Positions 18,347-26,821 of a DNA stretch of 64,000 bases are shown here, one piece after another (the first letter of the stretch is position 1; the number at the start of each line of letters is the position of its first letter). Made by a program: the position numbers and the translations under genes. The DNA comes from an uncultured Bacteroidia bacterium (GTDB taxonomy: Bacteria > Bacteroidota > Bacteroidia > Bacteroidales > Prolixibacteraceae), in NCBI GenBank assembly GCA_903918045.1, contig CAIXCY010000234.1, forward strand, positions 1 to 64,000, read 5' to 3'. The notes beneath the pieces were generated by a model. It did not search any database and was not told the DNA's origin. It saw nothing but the letters and a program-made list of their open reading frames with translations.

Positions 18347-18464
18347 TGAATATTTATTCCATTAAAGAGTGCAATTTTATGCATTTTATTTGATAATTAT
18401 GCACATAATTGCATATTTATCAAATAAAGAGTCTATTTATTAAATTAATATGAATATTTATAAA
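18347..18464. promoter_or_regulatory. ARG-box-like operator cluster between argR and carA
   Basis: TGAATATTTATTCC at 18347-18360 matches nine of the ten fixed bases of the ArgR consensus TGAAT-n4-ATTCA. Weaker copies are TGCAATTTTATGCA at 18370-18383 (a perfect dyad) and TGAATATTTATAAA at 18451-18464, with TGCATATTTATCAA near 18410. The cluster lies in front of argR and overlaps the region upstream of the carA promoter. A minus-strand promoter for argR (TTTG, 21 bases, TAATTATC) may overlap it but is only a partial match. Confidence 0.5.
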
Positions 18465-18478
18465 TTTTCACAAATGAT

Positions 18479-18510
18479 TTTGCGAGATTCACATAATTAG
18501 ATTACTTTTG
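18479..18510 (+). promoter_or_regulatory. carAB promoter (Bacteroidota sigma factor type)
   Basis: TTTG at 18479-18482, a 20-base spacer and TACTTTTG at 18503-18510 match the Bacteroidota housekeeping promoter (TTTG / TAnnTTTG) exactly. Transcription should begin near 18517, about 135 bases before the carA start codon, so the strong terminator at 18555-18605 lies inside the mRNA leader. Confidence 0.7.
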
Positions 18511-18539
18511 CAGCTGTGCGACATCAACTAAGAATATCG

Positions 18540-18587
18540 ATGAACAAGACGCAGAAAAATGCGTTTTTACTACTGATAAAAAAGTAG
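18540..18587 (+). CDS. Possible carA leader ORF (15 aa)
   Basis: ATG at 18540 opens a 15-codon frame, MNKTQKNAFLLLIKK, ending with TAG at 18585-18587. The frame runs through the whole 5' arm of the terminator hairpin and stops at the first bases of its 3' arm, so a translating ribosome would prevent the hairpin. It has no arginine run. The arrangement recalls the enterobacterial pyrBI leader, where translation close behind RNA polymerase suppresses termination. Coding status is a hypothesis based on position. Confidence 0.35.
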   Translation: MNKTQKNAFLLLIKK

Positions 18588-18605
18588 TGAAAACGCATTT
18601 TTTTT
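18555..18605 (+). terminator. Intrinsic terminator in the carAB mRNA leader
   Basis: AATGCGTTTTTACTAC (18558-18573) pairs over all 16 bases (one G-U) with GTAGTGAAAACGCATT (18584-18599) around a 10-base loop and is followed by a T-run to 18605. It is one of the strongest terminators in the window, yet it lies between a consensus promoter and the carA start. Nothing upstream on this strand needs terminating, since argR is divergent, so regulation of carAB by premature termination is the simplest reading. Confidence 0.8.
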
Positions 18606-18653
18606 GAGAATTAAGTGTTGAAATTAAGTTAACCTGAGAAAAACAAGCGTATA

Positions 18654-19733
18654 ATGCGAAAAGTAAAACTGATTCTTGAGGATGGAACAGTATTGGAAGG
18701 AAAATCTTTCGGCTATGAAAAGTCTGTTGCCGGAGAGGTTGTTTTTTATACCGCGATGACCGGATACCCTGAAAGCCTTACGGATCCCTCCTACACGGGA
18801 CAAATACTGGTTTCAACCTATCCGTTGATCGGGAACTATGGCGTACCGAAAGATCTGATGGAGAATGGAATTCATAAACACTTCGAATCCAATAAGATTC
18901 ATATTACAGGATTGATTGTATCCGATTATTCTGTTGGATTCAGTCACTGGAATGCAATGATGAGTCTGGGTGACTGGTTGAAATCTCAGCATATTCCTGG
19001 ACTCTATGATATTGACACCCGCCTGTTGACTAAAATTCTCCGCGAGAAGGGTTCGTTGCTGGGAAAAATCGAATTCGAAGGTGAAAAGATTGAATTCTTC
19101 GATCCAAATCTTGTAAATCTGGTTGCAATTGCCAGTACCGACACCGTTGAGACATACGGTGACGGGGAGTACAAAATTGTAATGGTTGATTGTGGCGTGA
19201 AAAATAATATCATCCGTTGTCTGCTCGATAGAAACGCAACGGTTGTCAGAGTACCCTGGGATTACGATTTCACTCAACTTCAATACGACGGACTCTTTCT
19301 GACTAACGGTCCTGGTGACCCGGCCATGTGCGCTGTAACAGTTAAGCATATCAAAACAGCGATTAAACAGGAAAAACCAATCATGGGTATTTGCCTTGGA
19401 AATCAGCTACTTGGATTGGCCGCCGGAGCAGAAACCTACAAGCTGAAATACGGTCATCGCAGCCATAATCAACCTGTTCTGCTAAAAGGCACCAACCGTT
19501 GTTTTATAACATCTCAGAATCATGGTTTTGCAATTGCTGACGAAACACTTCCGGAAGGTTGGGAATCGTTGTTTGTGAATGTGAATGATAATACAAATGA
19601 GGGGATCAGACATCAGTCAAAACCGTTCTTCTCCACACAATTCCATCCCGAAGCCTCTTCCGGTCCGGTAGACACGGAATTTCTGTTTGATGATTTCATT
19701 GCAAGTGTAAAAAAAAACAAATCAGATAAATGA
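18654..19733 (+). CDS. carA: Carbamoyl-phosphate synthase small subunit
   Basis: A 359-residue glutamine amidotransferase subunit supplying ammonia to CarB for carbamoyl phosphate (arginine and pyrimidines). The N-terminal CarA domain has AMTGYPESLTDPSYTGQ; the class I amidotransferase half has LTNGPGDP, nucleophile Cys247 in GICLGNQLLGLA, and the His/Glu pair in FHPEASSGP. Its end overlaps carB by four bases (ATGA). Control is probably by ArgR sites and the leader terminator upstream. Confidence 0.96.
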   Translation: MRKVKLILEDGTVLEGKSFGYEKSVAGEVVFYTAMTGYPESLTDPSYTGQILVSTYPLIGNYGVPKDLMENGIHKHFESNKIHITGLIVSDYSVGFSHWNAMMSLGDWLKSQHIPGLYDIDTRLLTKILREKGSLLGKIEFEGEKIEFFDPNLVNLVAIASTDTVETYGDGEYKIVMVDCGVKNNIIRCLLDRNATVVRVPWDYDFTQLQYDGLFLTNGPGDPAMCAVTVKHIKTAIKQEKPIMGICLGNQLLGLAAGAETYKLKYGHRSHNQPVLLKGTNRCFITSQNHGFAIADETLPEGWESLFVNVNDNTNEGIRHQSKPFFSTQFHPEASSGPVDTEFLFDDFIASVKKNKSDK

Positions 19734-22700
19734 TCAACTCATCTATAAAAAAAGTAATTGTCCTGGGCTCGGGGGCATTGAAAATCGGTGAAGCGGGAGA
19801 ATTCGACTATTCAGGTTCACAGGCGCTTAAAGCGTTGAAGGAAGAGGGTGTCTATACAATCCTGATTAACCCAAATATAGCCACCATCCAGACTTCTGAA
19901 GAGATAGCCGATAAAATCTATTTCCTCCCTGTAACAGCCACATTTGTTGAAAAAGTGATTGAAAAGGAGAAGCCGGACGGCATTCTGCTCGCTTTCGGAG
20001 GACAAACGGCCCTCAACTGCGGGGTGGACCTTTTCAGACAGGGAATCCTTGAGAAGCACAATATTAAAGTTGTCGGAACCCCGGTTCAGTCAATTATCAA
20101 CACCGAAGACCGTCAGATATTCTCAGATATCCTTCACGAAATAGATGTTCTCACACCCAAAAGTGTCGCCTGCGACACAATCGAAAAAGCACGGGAAGCT
20201 GCCATAAAACTTGGATTTCCTTTAATCATCAGGGCCGCTTATACCCTTGGAGGGTTAGGCTCCGGATTCTGTTCAAACGAAGAAGAACTCAATAAACTGG
20301 CCGAGAATGCATTCAGTTATTCTCCCCAGATCCTTGTCGAAGAATCGATCAAAGGATGGAAAGAGGTTGAATATGAAGTTGTCCGCGATATTTACGACAA
20401 TTGTATCACCGTTTGCAACATGGAAAACTTCGATCCGCTGGGAATTCATACCGGTGAGTCGATTGTTGTTGCCCCCTCTCAGACACTGTCAAATGCGGAA
20501 TACCATAAGTTACGCGCACTCTCGATTAAGATCATCCGCAAAATCGGAGTGATTGGGGAATGTAACGTTCAGTTTGCCCTGGATCCCAATTCAGAGGACT
20601 ACCGTGTAATCGAAGTGAATGCACGTCTCTCTCGTTCTTCGGCCCTCGCCTCTAAAGCTACAGGTTATCCGCTGGCATTTGTGGCTGCCAAACTTGGTCT
20701 TGGTTATGGACTGCATGAATTGAAAAATTCGGTTACTAAGGTTACCACTGCCTGTTTCGAACCTGCTCTTGACTATGTTGTCGTTAAAATTCCCCGCTGG
20801 GATTTGAATAAATTCGAGGGCGTATCCAAAACACTCGGATCGAGCATGAAATCGGTTGGTGAGATCATGGCCATCGGGCGCTCATTCGAAGAGGCGATTC
20901 AGAAAGGGATCCGCATGGTCGGTGCAGGAATGCACGGCTTTGTCGGCAACCGTGGAGAGATGGAGATCACCGATATTGACGGAGAATTAAAAAACCCGAC
21001 AGACCGCCGGATCTTTGCTATCGCCGAGGCGATGCACAAAGGGTATTCCGTTGACAAAATCTGGGAGATCACCAGGATTGACAAATGGTTTCTTCAGAAG
21101 CTTAATAATATTTATGAGCTGCGGAATAAACTCATGGAATTTAATACCCTCGAAGAGTTACCAAATGACCTATTGTTACTTGCCAAAAAACAGGGATATT
21201 CAGATTTCCAGATTGCACGGCTGGTATTAAAAACAAGTGATAAGCATATCCAGGCAGACCTTCTTAAAGTAAGGGCTCACCGGAAAAGTCTGGGGATTGT
21301 TCCGGTTATTAAACAGATCGACACCCTTGCCGGTGAATACCCTGCCCTGACAAATTATCTTTATGTCACCTATAACGGAACAGAGCATGATGTCGAGTTT
21401 CAGCACGACAACAAATCGGTTATTGTGCTTGGTTCAGGAGCCTATCGCATCGGCTCCTCGGTCGAATTTGACTGGTGTTCCGTCAATGCGGTAAATACAA
21501 TCCGGAAGGAGGGTTTTCGTTCGATTATGATCAACTATAACCCTGAAACGGTTTCAACGGACTACGATACCTGCGACAGGCTCTATTTTGACGAACTCAC
21601 CCTTGAGCGGGTACTTGACATTTGCGATCTGGAACTGCCTTTGGGAACTGTCCTTTCAATGGGTGGTCAGATTCCGAACAACCTTGCAATGCGTTTGCAT
21701 AAACAAGGAATTCCTATTCTTGGGACCACCGCCGAAAAGATTGATAATGCCGAAGACCGTAATAAATTTTCGGCTATGCTCGACCGTCTTGAGGTTGATC
21801 AGCCCCGCTGGAGCCAGCTCACTACAATCGAAGATATAAACCGGTTTGTCGACGAGGTTGGCTTTCCTGTTTTAATCCGCCCTTCCTACGTCCTTTCCGG
21901 AGCTGCAATGAATGTTGTTTCGAACAAAGATCAGCTACACCACTTCCTTACCCTGGCCACTAAGGTCTCAAAGGAACACCCTGTAGTTGTTTCCGAGTTT
22001 ATTGAGAATGCGAAGGAGATTGAAGTAGATGCTGTTGCTAAAAACGGTGAGATTGTCGCTTATGCGATCTCTGAACATGTCGAATTTGCAGGGGTCCATT
22101 CGGGTGATGCAACGATTGTTTTCCCTCCCCAGAAACTCTACATCGAGACGATCAGAAGGGTCAAAAAAATATCGCGAAAAATTGCCAAAGCACTTGAGAT
22201 CACAGGACCATTTAACATTCAGTATCTTGCAAAAGACAATGATATCAAAGTAATCGAATGTAATCTGCGGGCTTCACGCTCCTTCCCTTTCGTCTCAAAG
22301 GTGTTGCGCACGAATCTAATCGAGATTGCCACCAAGGCAATGCTGGATGTCCCCTTTGAGAAACCGGACAAATCATTATTCGAGCTTGATTATGTAGGAG
22401 TTAAAGCGCCACAATTCTCCTTTCACCGCCTTTTAAATGCCGATCCTGTTACAGGCGTTGATATGGCTTCAACCGGAGAGGTCGCTTGTATTGGCGAGAA
22501 CTTCTACGAAGCCCTGCTTAAATCGATGTTGTCTGTCGGGTACCGCATTCCAAAGAAGACAATCCTGATCTCCTCCGGACCAACGCGCGGCAAAGTTGAG
22601 CTTCTTGAAAGTGCACGAATGTTAAAAGAACGCGGATTTACGATCTATGCAACAGGCGGCACACACCACTTCTTCCGGGAAAACGGCATTGAGACTGAAC

Positions 22701-22957
22701 AGGTTTTCTGGCCCGACGAAGACAAGCAGCCAAACACGTTGGACCTGATTAAAAACAGAAATATAGAGATGGTTATCAATATCCCAAAAGATCACACAAC
22801 CCGCGAAATATCAAATGGTTACAGAATCCGAAGGAATGCCATTGACTTCAATATTCCACTGATTACAAATGCAAGAGTCGCAAGCGCATTTATTTATGCA
22901 ATCTGCAAACTCGATTTGAATGCAATTCCAATCAAAGCCTGGAACGAGTATAAATAA
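19730..22957 (+). CDS. carB: Carbamoyl-phosphate synthase large subunit
   Basis: A 1075-residue enzyme with two homologous ATP-grasp halves. The first (from GSGALKIGEAGEFDYSGSQA, about 12-400) makes carboxyphosphate and carbamate; the second (from GSGAYRIGSSVEFDWCSVNA, about 560-930) phosphorylates carbamate. An oligomerisation region lies between, and the C-terminal MGS-like domain (LISSGPTRGKVELLESARML, ATGGTHHFF) is the usual allosteric site for UMP or ornithine. Length equals the family norm. It is followed by a good terminator. Confidence 0.96.
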   Translation: MINSSIKKVIVLGSGALKIGEAGEFDYSGSQALKALKEEGVYTILINPNIATIQTSEEIADKIYFLPVTATFVEKVIEKEKPDGILLAFGGQTALNCGVDLFRQGILEKHNIKVVGTPVQSIINTEDRQIFSDILHEIDVLTPKSVACDTIEKAREAAIKLGFPLIIRAAYTLGGLGSGFCSNEEELNKLAENAFSYSPQILVEESIKGWKEVEYEVVRDIYDNCITVCNMENFDPLGIHTGESIVVAPSQTLSNAEYHKLRALSIKIIRKIGVIGECNVQFALDPNSEDYRVIEVNARLSRSSALASKATGYPLAFVAAKLGLGYGLHELKNSVTKVTTACFEPALDYVVVKIPRWDLNKFEGVSKTLGSSMKSVGEIMAIGRSFEEAIQKGIRMVGAGMHGFVGNRGEMEITDIDGELKNPTDRRIFAIAEAMHKGYSVDKIWEITRIDKWFLQKLNNIYELRNKLMEFNTLEELPNDLLLLAKKQGYSDFQIARLVLKTSDKHIQADLLKVRAHRKSLGIVPVIKQIDTLAGEYPALTNYLYVTYNGTEHDVEFQHDNKSVIVLGSGAYRIGSSVEFDWCSVNAVNTIRKEGFRSIMINYNPETVSTDYDTCDRLYFDELTLERVLDICDLELPLGTVLSMGGQIPNNLAMRLHKQGIPILGTTAEKIDNAEDRNKFSAMLDRLEVDQPRWSQLTTIEDINRFVDEVGFPVLIRPSYVLSGAAMNVVSNKDQLHHFLTLATKVSKEHPVVVSEFIENAKEIEVDAVAKNGEIVAYAISEHVEFAGVHSGDATIVFPPQKLYIETIRRVKKISRKIAKALEITGPFNIQYLAKDNDIKVIECNLRASRSFPFVSKVLRTNLIEIATKAMLDVPFEKPDKSLFELDYVGVKAPQFSFHRLLNADPVTGVDMASTGEVACIGENFYEALLKSMLSVGYRIPKKTILISSGPTRGKVELLESARMLKERGFTIYATGGTHHFFRENGIETEQVFWPDEDKQPNTLDLIKNRNIEMVINIPKDHTTREISNGYRIRRNAIDFNIPLITNARVASAFIYAICKLDLNAIPIKAWNEYK

Positions 22958-22988
22958 AGTTTAAATTCAGTTCTTAAACTGTTTAAAA

Positions 22989-23026
22989 GGAAGAGGGTGT
23001 CGGTTCAGGCATCCTCTTCCTTTTTT
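22989..23026 (+). terminator. Intrinsic terminator after carAB
   Basis: GGAAGAGGGTG (22989-22999) pairs over 11 bases with CATCCTCTTCC (23010-23020), one G-U pair, followed by six T. It ends the carAB transcript 32 bases after the carB stop. Confidence 0.85.
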
Positions 23027-23152
23027 CAGATTGACTGATTTAACTATAATCCATTTAAGTGAATTTTCAGTATTCTTCGAATCGTTTGATTTTTTTAGTA
23101 AATTCGTCCATTTTGCATACTGACTCTCAATATAATATCGATTAAGAACAGT
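23027..23152. other. Intergenic stretch, no gene seen
   Basis: AT-rich sequence between the carAB terminator and the next promoter. I see no reading frame of note, repeat or RNA signature in it. Confidence 0.5.
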
Positions 23153-23186
23153 TTTGGATTTTCAGCCGGCAACTAAGATAGGTTTG
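23153..23186 (+). promoter_or_regulatory. Candidate promoter for the SDR/TspO/SRPBCC genes
   Basis: TTTG at 23153-23156 and TAGGTTTG at 23179-23186, spaced by 22 bases (slightly long), fit the Bacteroidota promoter pattern. The leader to the start codon at 23263 would be about 70 bases. Confidence 0.5.
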
Positions 23187-23262
23187 CTCCCGTTATCGCT
23201 TGTATAAATTGAGGTCCTGAAACAAAAATGCTCATTCTTATGTTACAATAAAAAACGCTCTG

Positions 23263-24693
23263 ATGAAGATTCTCCTTACAGGTGCTACCGGATATATAGC
23301 CCAGCGATTACTTCCAGTCTTGCTGGAAAATGGCCATCAGGTTGTTTGTTGTGTCCGGGATAAATCGAGGTTCAACCGGGAGCGTTATACGACAACAGAA
23401 CTCATTGTAATTGAGGTTAATTTTCTGGACGAGCAGACACTAGACCGGATTCCCGTTGATATTGACGCCGCCTATTACCTGATCCATTCAATGTCGACCA
23501 GTGTGGGTGATTTCGCAAAAATGGAAGATGTTTCAGCCCGTAATTTCAGATCACGAATCGAACAGACCAGAGCTTCACAGGTAATTTACCTGAGCGGAAT
23601 TACAAATAATAAGCAGCTTTCCAAGCATCTAAATTCACGCAAAAATGTAGAGGAGATTCTGCGTTCCGACAAATATGCCCTAACAACCCTCAAAGCTGGT
23701 ATAATAATCGGATCCGGAAGCGCTTCTTTCGAAATAATCCGCGATTTGGTTGAAAAACTCCCGATGATAATCGGTCCTAAATGGCTAAGTACACGCTCAC
23801 AGCCGATTGCCATTCGCAATGTACTCCAATATTTACTAGGGGTACTCCATAATCAGCCAACCTATAACAACAGCTATGATATCGGTGGGACGAAGGTGCT
23901 CACCTATAAAGAGATGTTACTTCGGTTTGCCAAAGTGCGGGGACTGAAACGGGTGATCTGGGTCGTTCCTGTAATGACTCCGCGCCTCTCCTCCTATTGG
24001 CTCTATTTTGTAACTTCCACCTCCTACTCGCTGGCAAGCCATCTGGTAAACAGCATGAAGGTAGAGGTGGTCTGCAAAGAAAATAACCTCAACGAACTAA
24101 TCGGTGGAATTGAACTGATCGGATATAACAAGGCCATTCAGCTTGCTTTTGGTAAAATCGAACAGAATCAGGTTGTATCGAGCTGGAAAGATGCACTAAC
24201 GAGCTCGATCCTTTTAAACGGTATATCGCCACACATTCAGGTACCAAAATATGGATGCTTCATCGATAAGCGAAGGTTTAAAATTACACAGGATGTCGAC
24301 AGGGTTTTGCAAAATATCTGGTCGATCGGAGGAATCAGGGGATGGTATCACGCCAATTGGCTTTGGGAAATCAGGGGCGCCATGGACCGGCTTACAGGAG
24401 GTGTCGGCCTGCGTAGAGGCAGAAAAAATCCAATGGAAATTTCTGCCGGCGAATCACTCGATTTCTGGCGGGTTTTACTGGCCAATAAATCGGAGAAGCG
24501 GCTACTGCTCTATGCGGAGATGAAACTTCCCGGCGAAGCCTGGCTGGAATTTAAAATAGTCAATAACAATGAAATTGTCCAAACAGCAACATTCAGACCA
24601 TTAGGAATATGGGGGAGACTTTATTGGTACTCCGTACTCCCTTTTCATGGATATATCTTCAGTGGAATGATTCGGAAAATTGCTAATTCTTAA
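23263..24693 (+). CDS. SDR-family NAD(P)-binding protein with DUF2867 domain (YbjT-like)
   Basis: A 476-residue protein with an N-terminal NAD(P)-binding Rossmann domain (LLTGATGYIAQRLLPVLLENG; about 1-250, with YYLIHSMST and TTLKAGIIIGSG) and a C-terminal DUF2867 domain (about 320-476, with WRVLLANKSEKRLLLYAEMK). The architecture and length match E. coli YbjT, whose function is not well defined. It heads a group with TspO and a SRPBCC protein, a combination found in light- or oxidative-stress-linked clusters of Bacteroidota. Enzymatic activity and substrate are unknown. Confidence 0.85.
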   Translation: MKILLTGATGYIAQRLLPVLLENGHQVVCCVRDKSRFNRERYTTTELIVIEVNFLDEQTLDRIPVDIDAAYYLIHSMSTSVGDFAKMEDVSARNFRSRIEQTRASQVIYLSGITNNKQLSKHLNSRKNVEEILRSDKYALTTLKAGIIIGSGSASFEIIRDLVEKLPMIIGPKWLSTRSQPIAIRNVLQYLLGVLHNQPTYNNSYDIGGTKVLTYKEMLLRFAKVRGLKRVIWVVPVMTPRLSSYWLYFVTSTSYSLASHLVNSMKVEVVCKENNLNELIGGIELIGYNKAIQLAFGKIEQNQVVSSWKDALTSSILLNGISPHIQVPKYGCFIDKRRFKITQDVDRVLQNIWSIGGIRGWYHANWLWEIRGAMDRLTGGVGLRRGRKNPMEISAGESLDFWRVLLANKSEKRLLLYAEMKLPGEAWLEFKIVNNNEIVQTATFRPLGIWGRLYWYSVLPFHGYIFSGMIRKIANS

Positions 24694-24717
24694 ACTGAAA
24701 AATTTAAAAGATAGACC

Positions 24718-25194
24718 ATGAGATCTGCAAAAACCACAATTACATTTTTAATCTGCCTGATACTCCCCCTTATCGTAGGAGGGATTTCAGGATATGCCAC
24801 CGCCTCAGGAATCCAAAGCTGGTATGTAACGCTGCAAAAGCCATCGTTTAATCCGCCAAACTACCTTTTTGGTCCGGTATGGACATTTCTTTATGTCCTG
24901 ATGGGTATTTCATTGTTCATAATCTGGAGATCGAAGCAGGGTATAAAGCGGAGTGATGCACTGAAGATATTTTCCCTCCAGCTCACCCTGAATTTCCTTT
25001 GGAGTTTTCTGTTTTTTAAATTCTATCTGATCGGGTTGGCCTTTTTGGAGATTGTTTTAATTTGGTTAAGCATACTCTATATGATCATCCTCTTCAGTCG
25101 TTTAAGTAAACCTGCAGCATATCTTCAGATTCCATACCTGTTATGGGTTACCTTTGCGACGATACTCAATGGTGCAATATGGCTGTTGAATTAA
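24718..25194 (+). CDS. tspO: TspO/MBR family membrane protein
   Basis: A 158-residue tryptophan-rich protein with five hydrophobic segments. KPSFNPPNYLFGPVWTFLY is the TspO signature and WSFLFFKFYLIGLAFLEIV the fourth-helix region. TspO proteins bind tetrapyrroles and influence porphyrin handling and oxidative or light stress responses. It starts 24 bases after the SDR gene, in the same transcript. Confidence 0.93.
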   Translation: MRSAKTTITFLICLILPLIVGGISGYATASGIQSWYVTLQKPSFNPPNYLFGPVWTFLYVLMGISLFIIWRSKQGIKRSDALKIFSLQLTLNFLWSFLFFKFYLIGLAFLEIVLIWLSILYMIILFSRLSKPAAYLQIPYLLWVTFATILNGAIWLLN

Positions 25195-25216
25195 AATTAA
25201 TCTTATAATTAAATCT

Positions 25217-25681
25217 ATGCCGGTATATACTTTTCGGGAAACACAATTTATCCCAACAACCCTCGATGTTCTGTGGGATTTCATCTCTTCACCGCAAAAC
25301 CTCAGGAAAATAACACCTCCCTCCATGGGATTCGATGTGATCACCAGCGACCTTCCTGAAAAAATGTATGCAGGAATGATCATCGCCTACCATGTCAGGC
25401 CCTTGTTTGGAATTAAAACGACATGGGTCACCGAAATAACCCATGTCAATGAGTTTAAATATTTTGTTGACGAACAACGTTTTGGTCCCTATACGATGTG
25501 GCATCACCAACATCTTATTGAACCTGTCGAAGGGGGTATTCTAATGACTGATATCATTGACTATCAACCGCCAATGGGATTCCTTGGGGCAATTGCAAAT
25601 AAGCTTGTTATCCGAAAAACCCTGAAGGAAATTTTCGCTTTCAGAAAAATTAAACTGGAAGCGTATTTCGGGAAACCCTGA
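25217..25681 (+). CDS. SRPBCC-family ligand-binding protein
   Basis: A 154-residue protein with the START-like SRPBCC fold: N-terminal strand YTFRETQFIPTTLDVLWDF, helix ISSPQNLRKITPPSMGF and the long C-terminal helix IRKTLKEIFAFRKIKLEAYF. The fold encloses a hydrophobic cavity. Its ligand is unknown. It follows tspO by 22 bases and completes the three-gene group. Confidence 0.8.
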   Translation: MPVYTFRETQFIPTTLDVLWDFISSPQNLRKITPPSMGFDVITSDLPEKMYAGMIIAYHVRPLFGIKTTWVTEITHVNEFKYFVDEQRFGPYTMWHHQHLIEPVEGGILMTDIIDYQPPMGFLGAIANKLVIRKTLKEIFAFRKIKLEAYFGKP

Positions 25682-25773
25682 ACATAAAAAATAGTGTAAA
25701 AAAATCCACTTTTCCTCCATTATATGCCAAAATTTAATCAATTTCGTACTCTGTTAAACGAAATTGTTGCTGC

Positions 25774-26748
25774 ATGTTTTTGGAGCAGGGAAATGAAGGG
25801 AAAAACGACATTGGGAGATGGATAGCCATGATAATTCTGGCGGCGGTGGTATCCCAATTTATCGGAGCGATACCGCTTCAAATCCTGATTTTTCAGAAGA
25901 TGACTGCGAATCCCGATCTTCAGCCAAATCCTGATAATTCACTCGACCTTTCTGCTTACGACATTTCTCCAATCACAGGCTTTGCTTTGATGATCATACC
26001 CTTTGTCATGGGGTTGATTACTCTGCTTTTCCTTATGAAACCGATCCACGAAAGGCCTATGCTTTCGATAGTGACCAGTCATCCCACCTTCCGTTGGAAA
26101 AGATTTTTCTGGAGCGCTCGGGTTTGGTTTATCCTCATGGTTATTTACGCCGTTTTCGCCACAATTACCGGCTTTCAAAAAATAGAATTACAATTCAATC
26201 CTTTGACGCTGATGCAGCTCTCCCTGGTATCGGTAGCGCTAATCCCTTTGCAGGCAGGATTCGAAGAGGTTTTTTTCAGGGGCTACCTGATGCAGGGATT
26301 TTCCCAGGTATTAAAATATAAATGGTTAACTTTGCTTATGACCTCCATAATCTTCGGAGGGCTTCATTTTTTCAATCCTGAAGTTAAGGAATTTGGTGCG
26401 ATGATAACCCTCCCCCAATATTTCTGGTTTGGACTTATCCTTGGAATTTGTACCCTGATGGATCAAGGTGTTGAACTGGCACTGGGTGTGCATGCAATGA
26501 ACAATATTTTCTTATCTGTATTTTTCACACAGGATTCAAGCGCTGTACAAACACCGGCATTATTCCGGATTACTGCCTTTAATCCGATTTTTGATCTGAT
26601 TGCAATTATCTTAATATCTGCACTTTTCCTCTTTTTTGCCCGGAAAGAATTCCGATGGCCGGAATGGAGCACTTTGTTATCCAGGGTTGAGAATCCGAAT
26701 CTCCCGGAAGAAGAGCTCACTGGGTACCTGGAGGATGAATATGAATAG
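25774..26748 (+). CDS. CPBP-family intramembrane metalloprotease
   Basis: A 324-residue membrane protein with about eight hydrophobic segments. The Abi/CPBP motifs are present: FEEVFFRGYLMQGF (paired glutamates and Arg), FGGLHFF (His) and HAMNNIF (His plus Asn), which together form the intramembrane active site related to Rce1. Natural substrates are unknown; roles in processing of small peptides or membrane proteins are known for the family. The start MFLEQGNEGKND is the only ATG near the conserved region. Confidence 0.85.
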   Translation: MFLEQGNEGKNDIGRWIAMIILAAVVSQFIGAIPLQILIFQKMTANPDLQPNPDNSLDLSAYDISPITGFALMIIPFVMGLITLLFLMKPIHERPMLSIVTSHPTFRWKRFFWSARVWFILMVIYAVFATITGFQKIELQFNPLTLMQLSLVSVALIPLQAGFEEVFFRGYLMQGFSQVLKYKWLTLLMTSIIFGGLHFFNPEVKEFGAMITLPQYFWFGLILGICTLMDQGVELALGVHAMNNIFLSVFFTQDSSAVQTPALFRITAFNPIFDLIAIILISALFLFFARKEFRWPEWSTLLSRVENPNLPEEELTGYLEDEYE

Positions 26749-26821
26749 AGTTGATTGAACAATAACTTTCTGATAATGAGAATCAGAAAAACAATAAATA
26801 GAAATTTAACCTATTTGAGCT

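Noticed and set aside
26767-26789. Eight-pair hairpin TTTCTGAT / ATCAGAAA between the CPBP protease gene and the ABC exporter
   Set aside because: No T-run on either side and low GC, so I do not call it a terminator; likely incidental.
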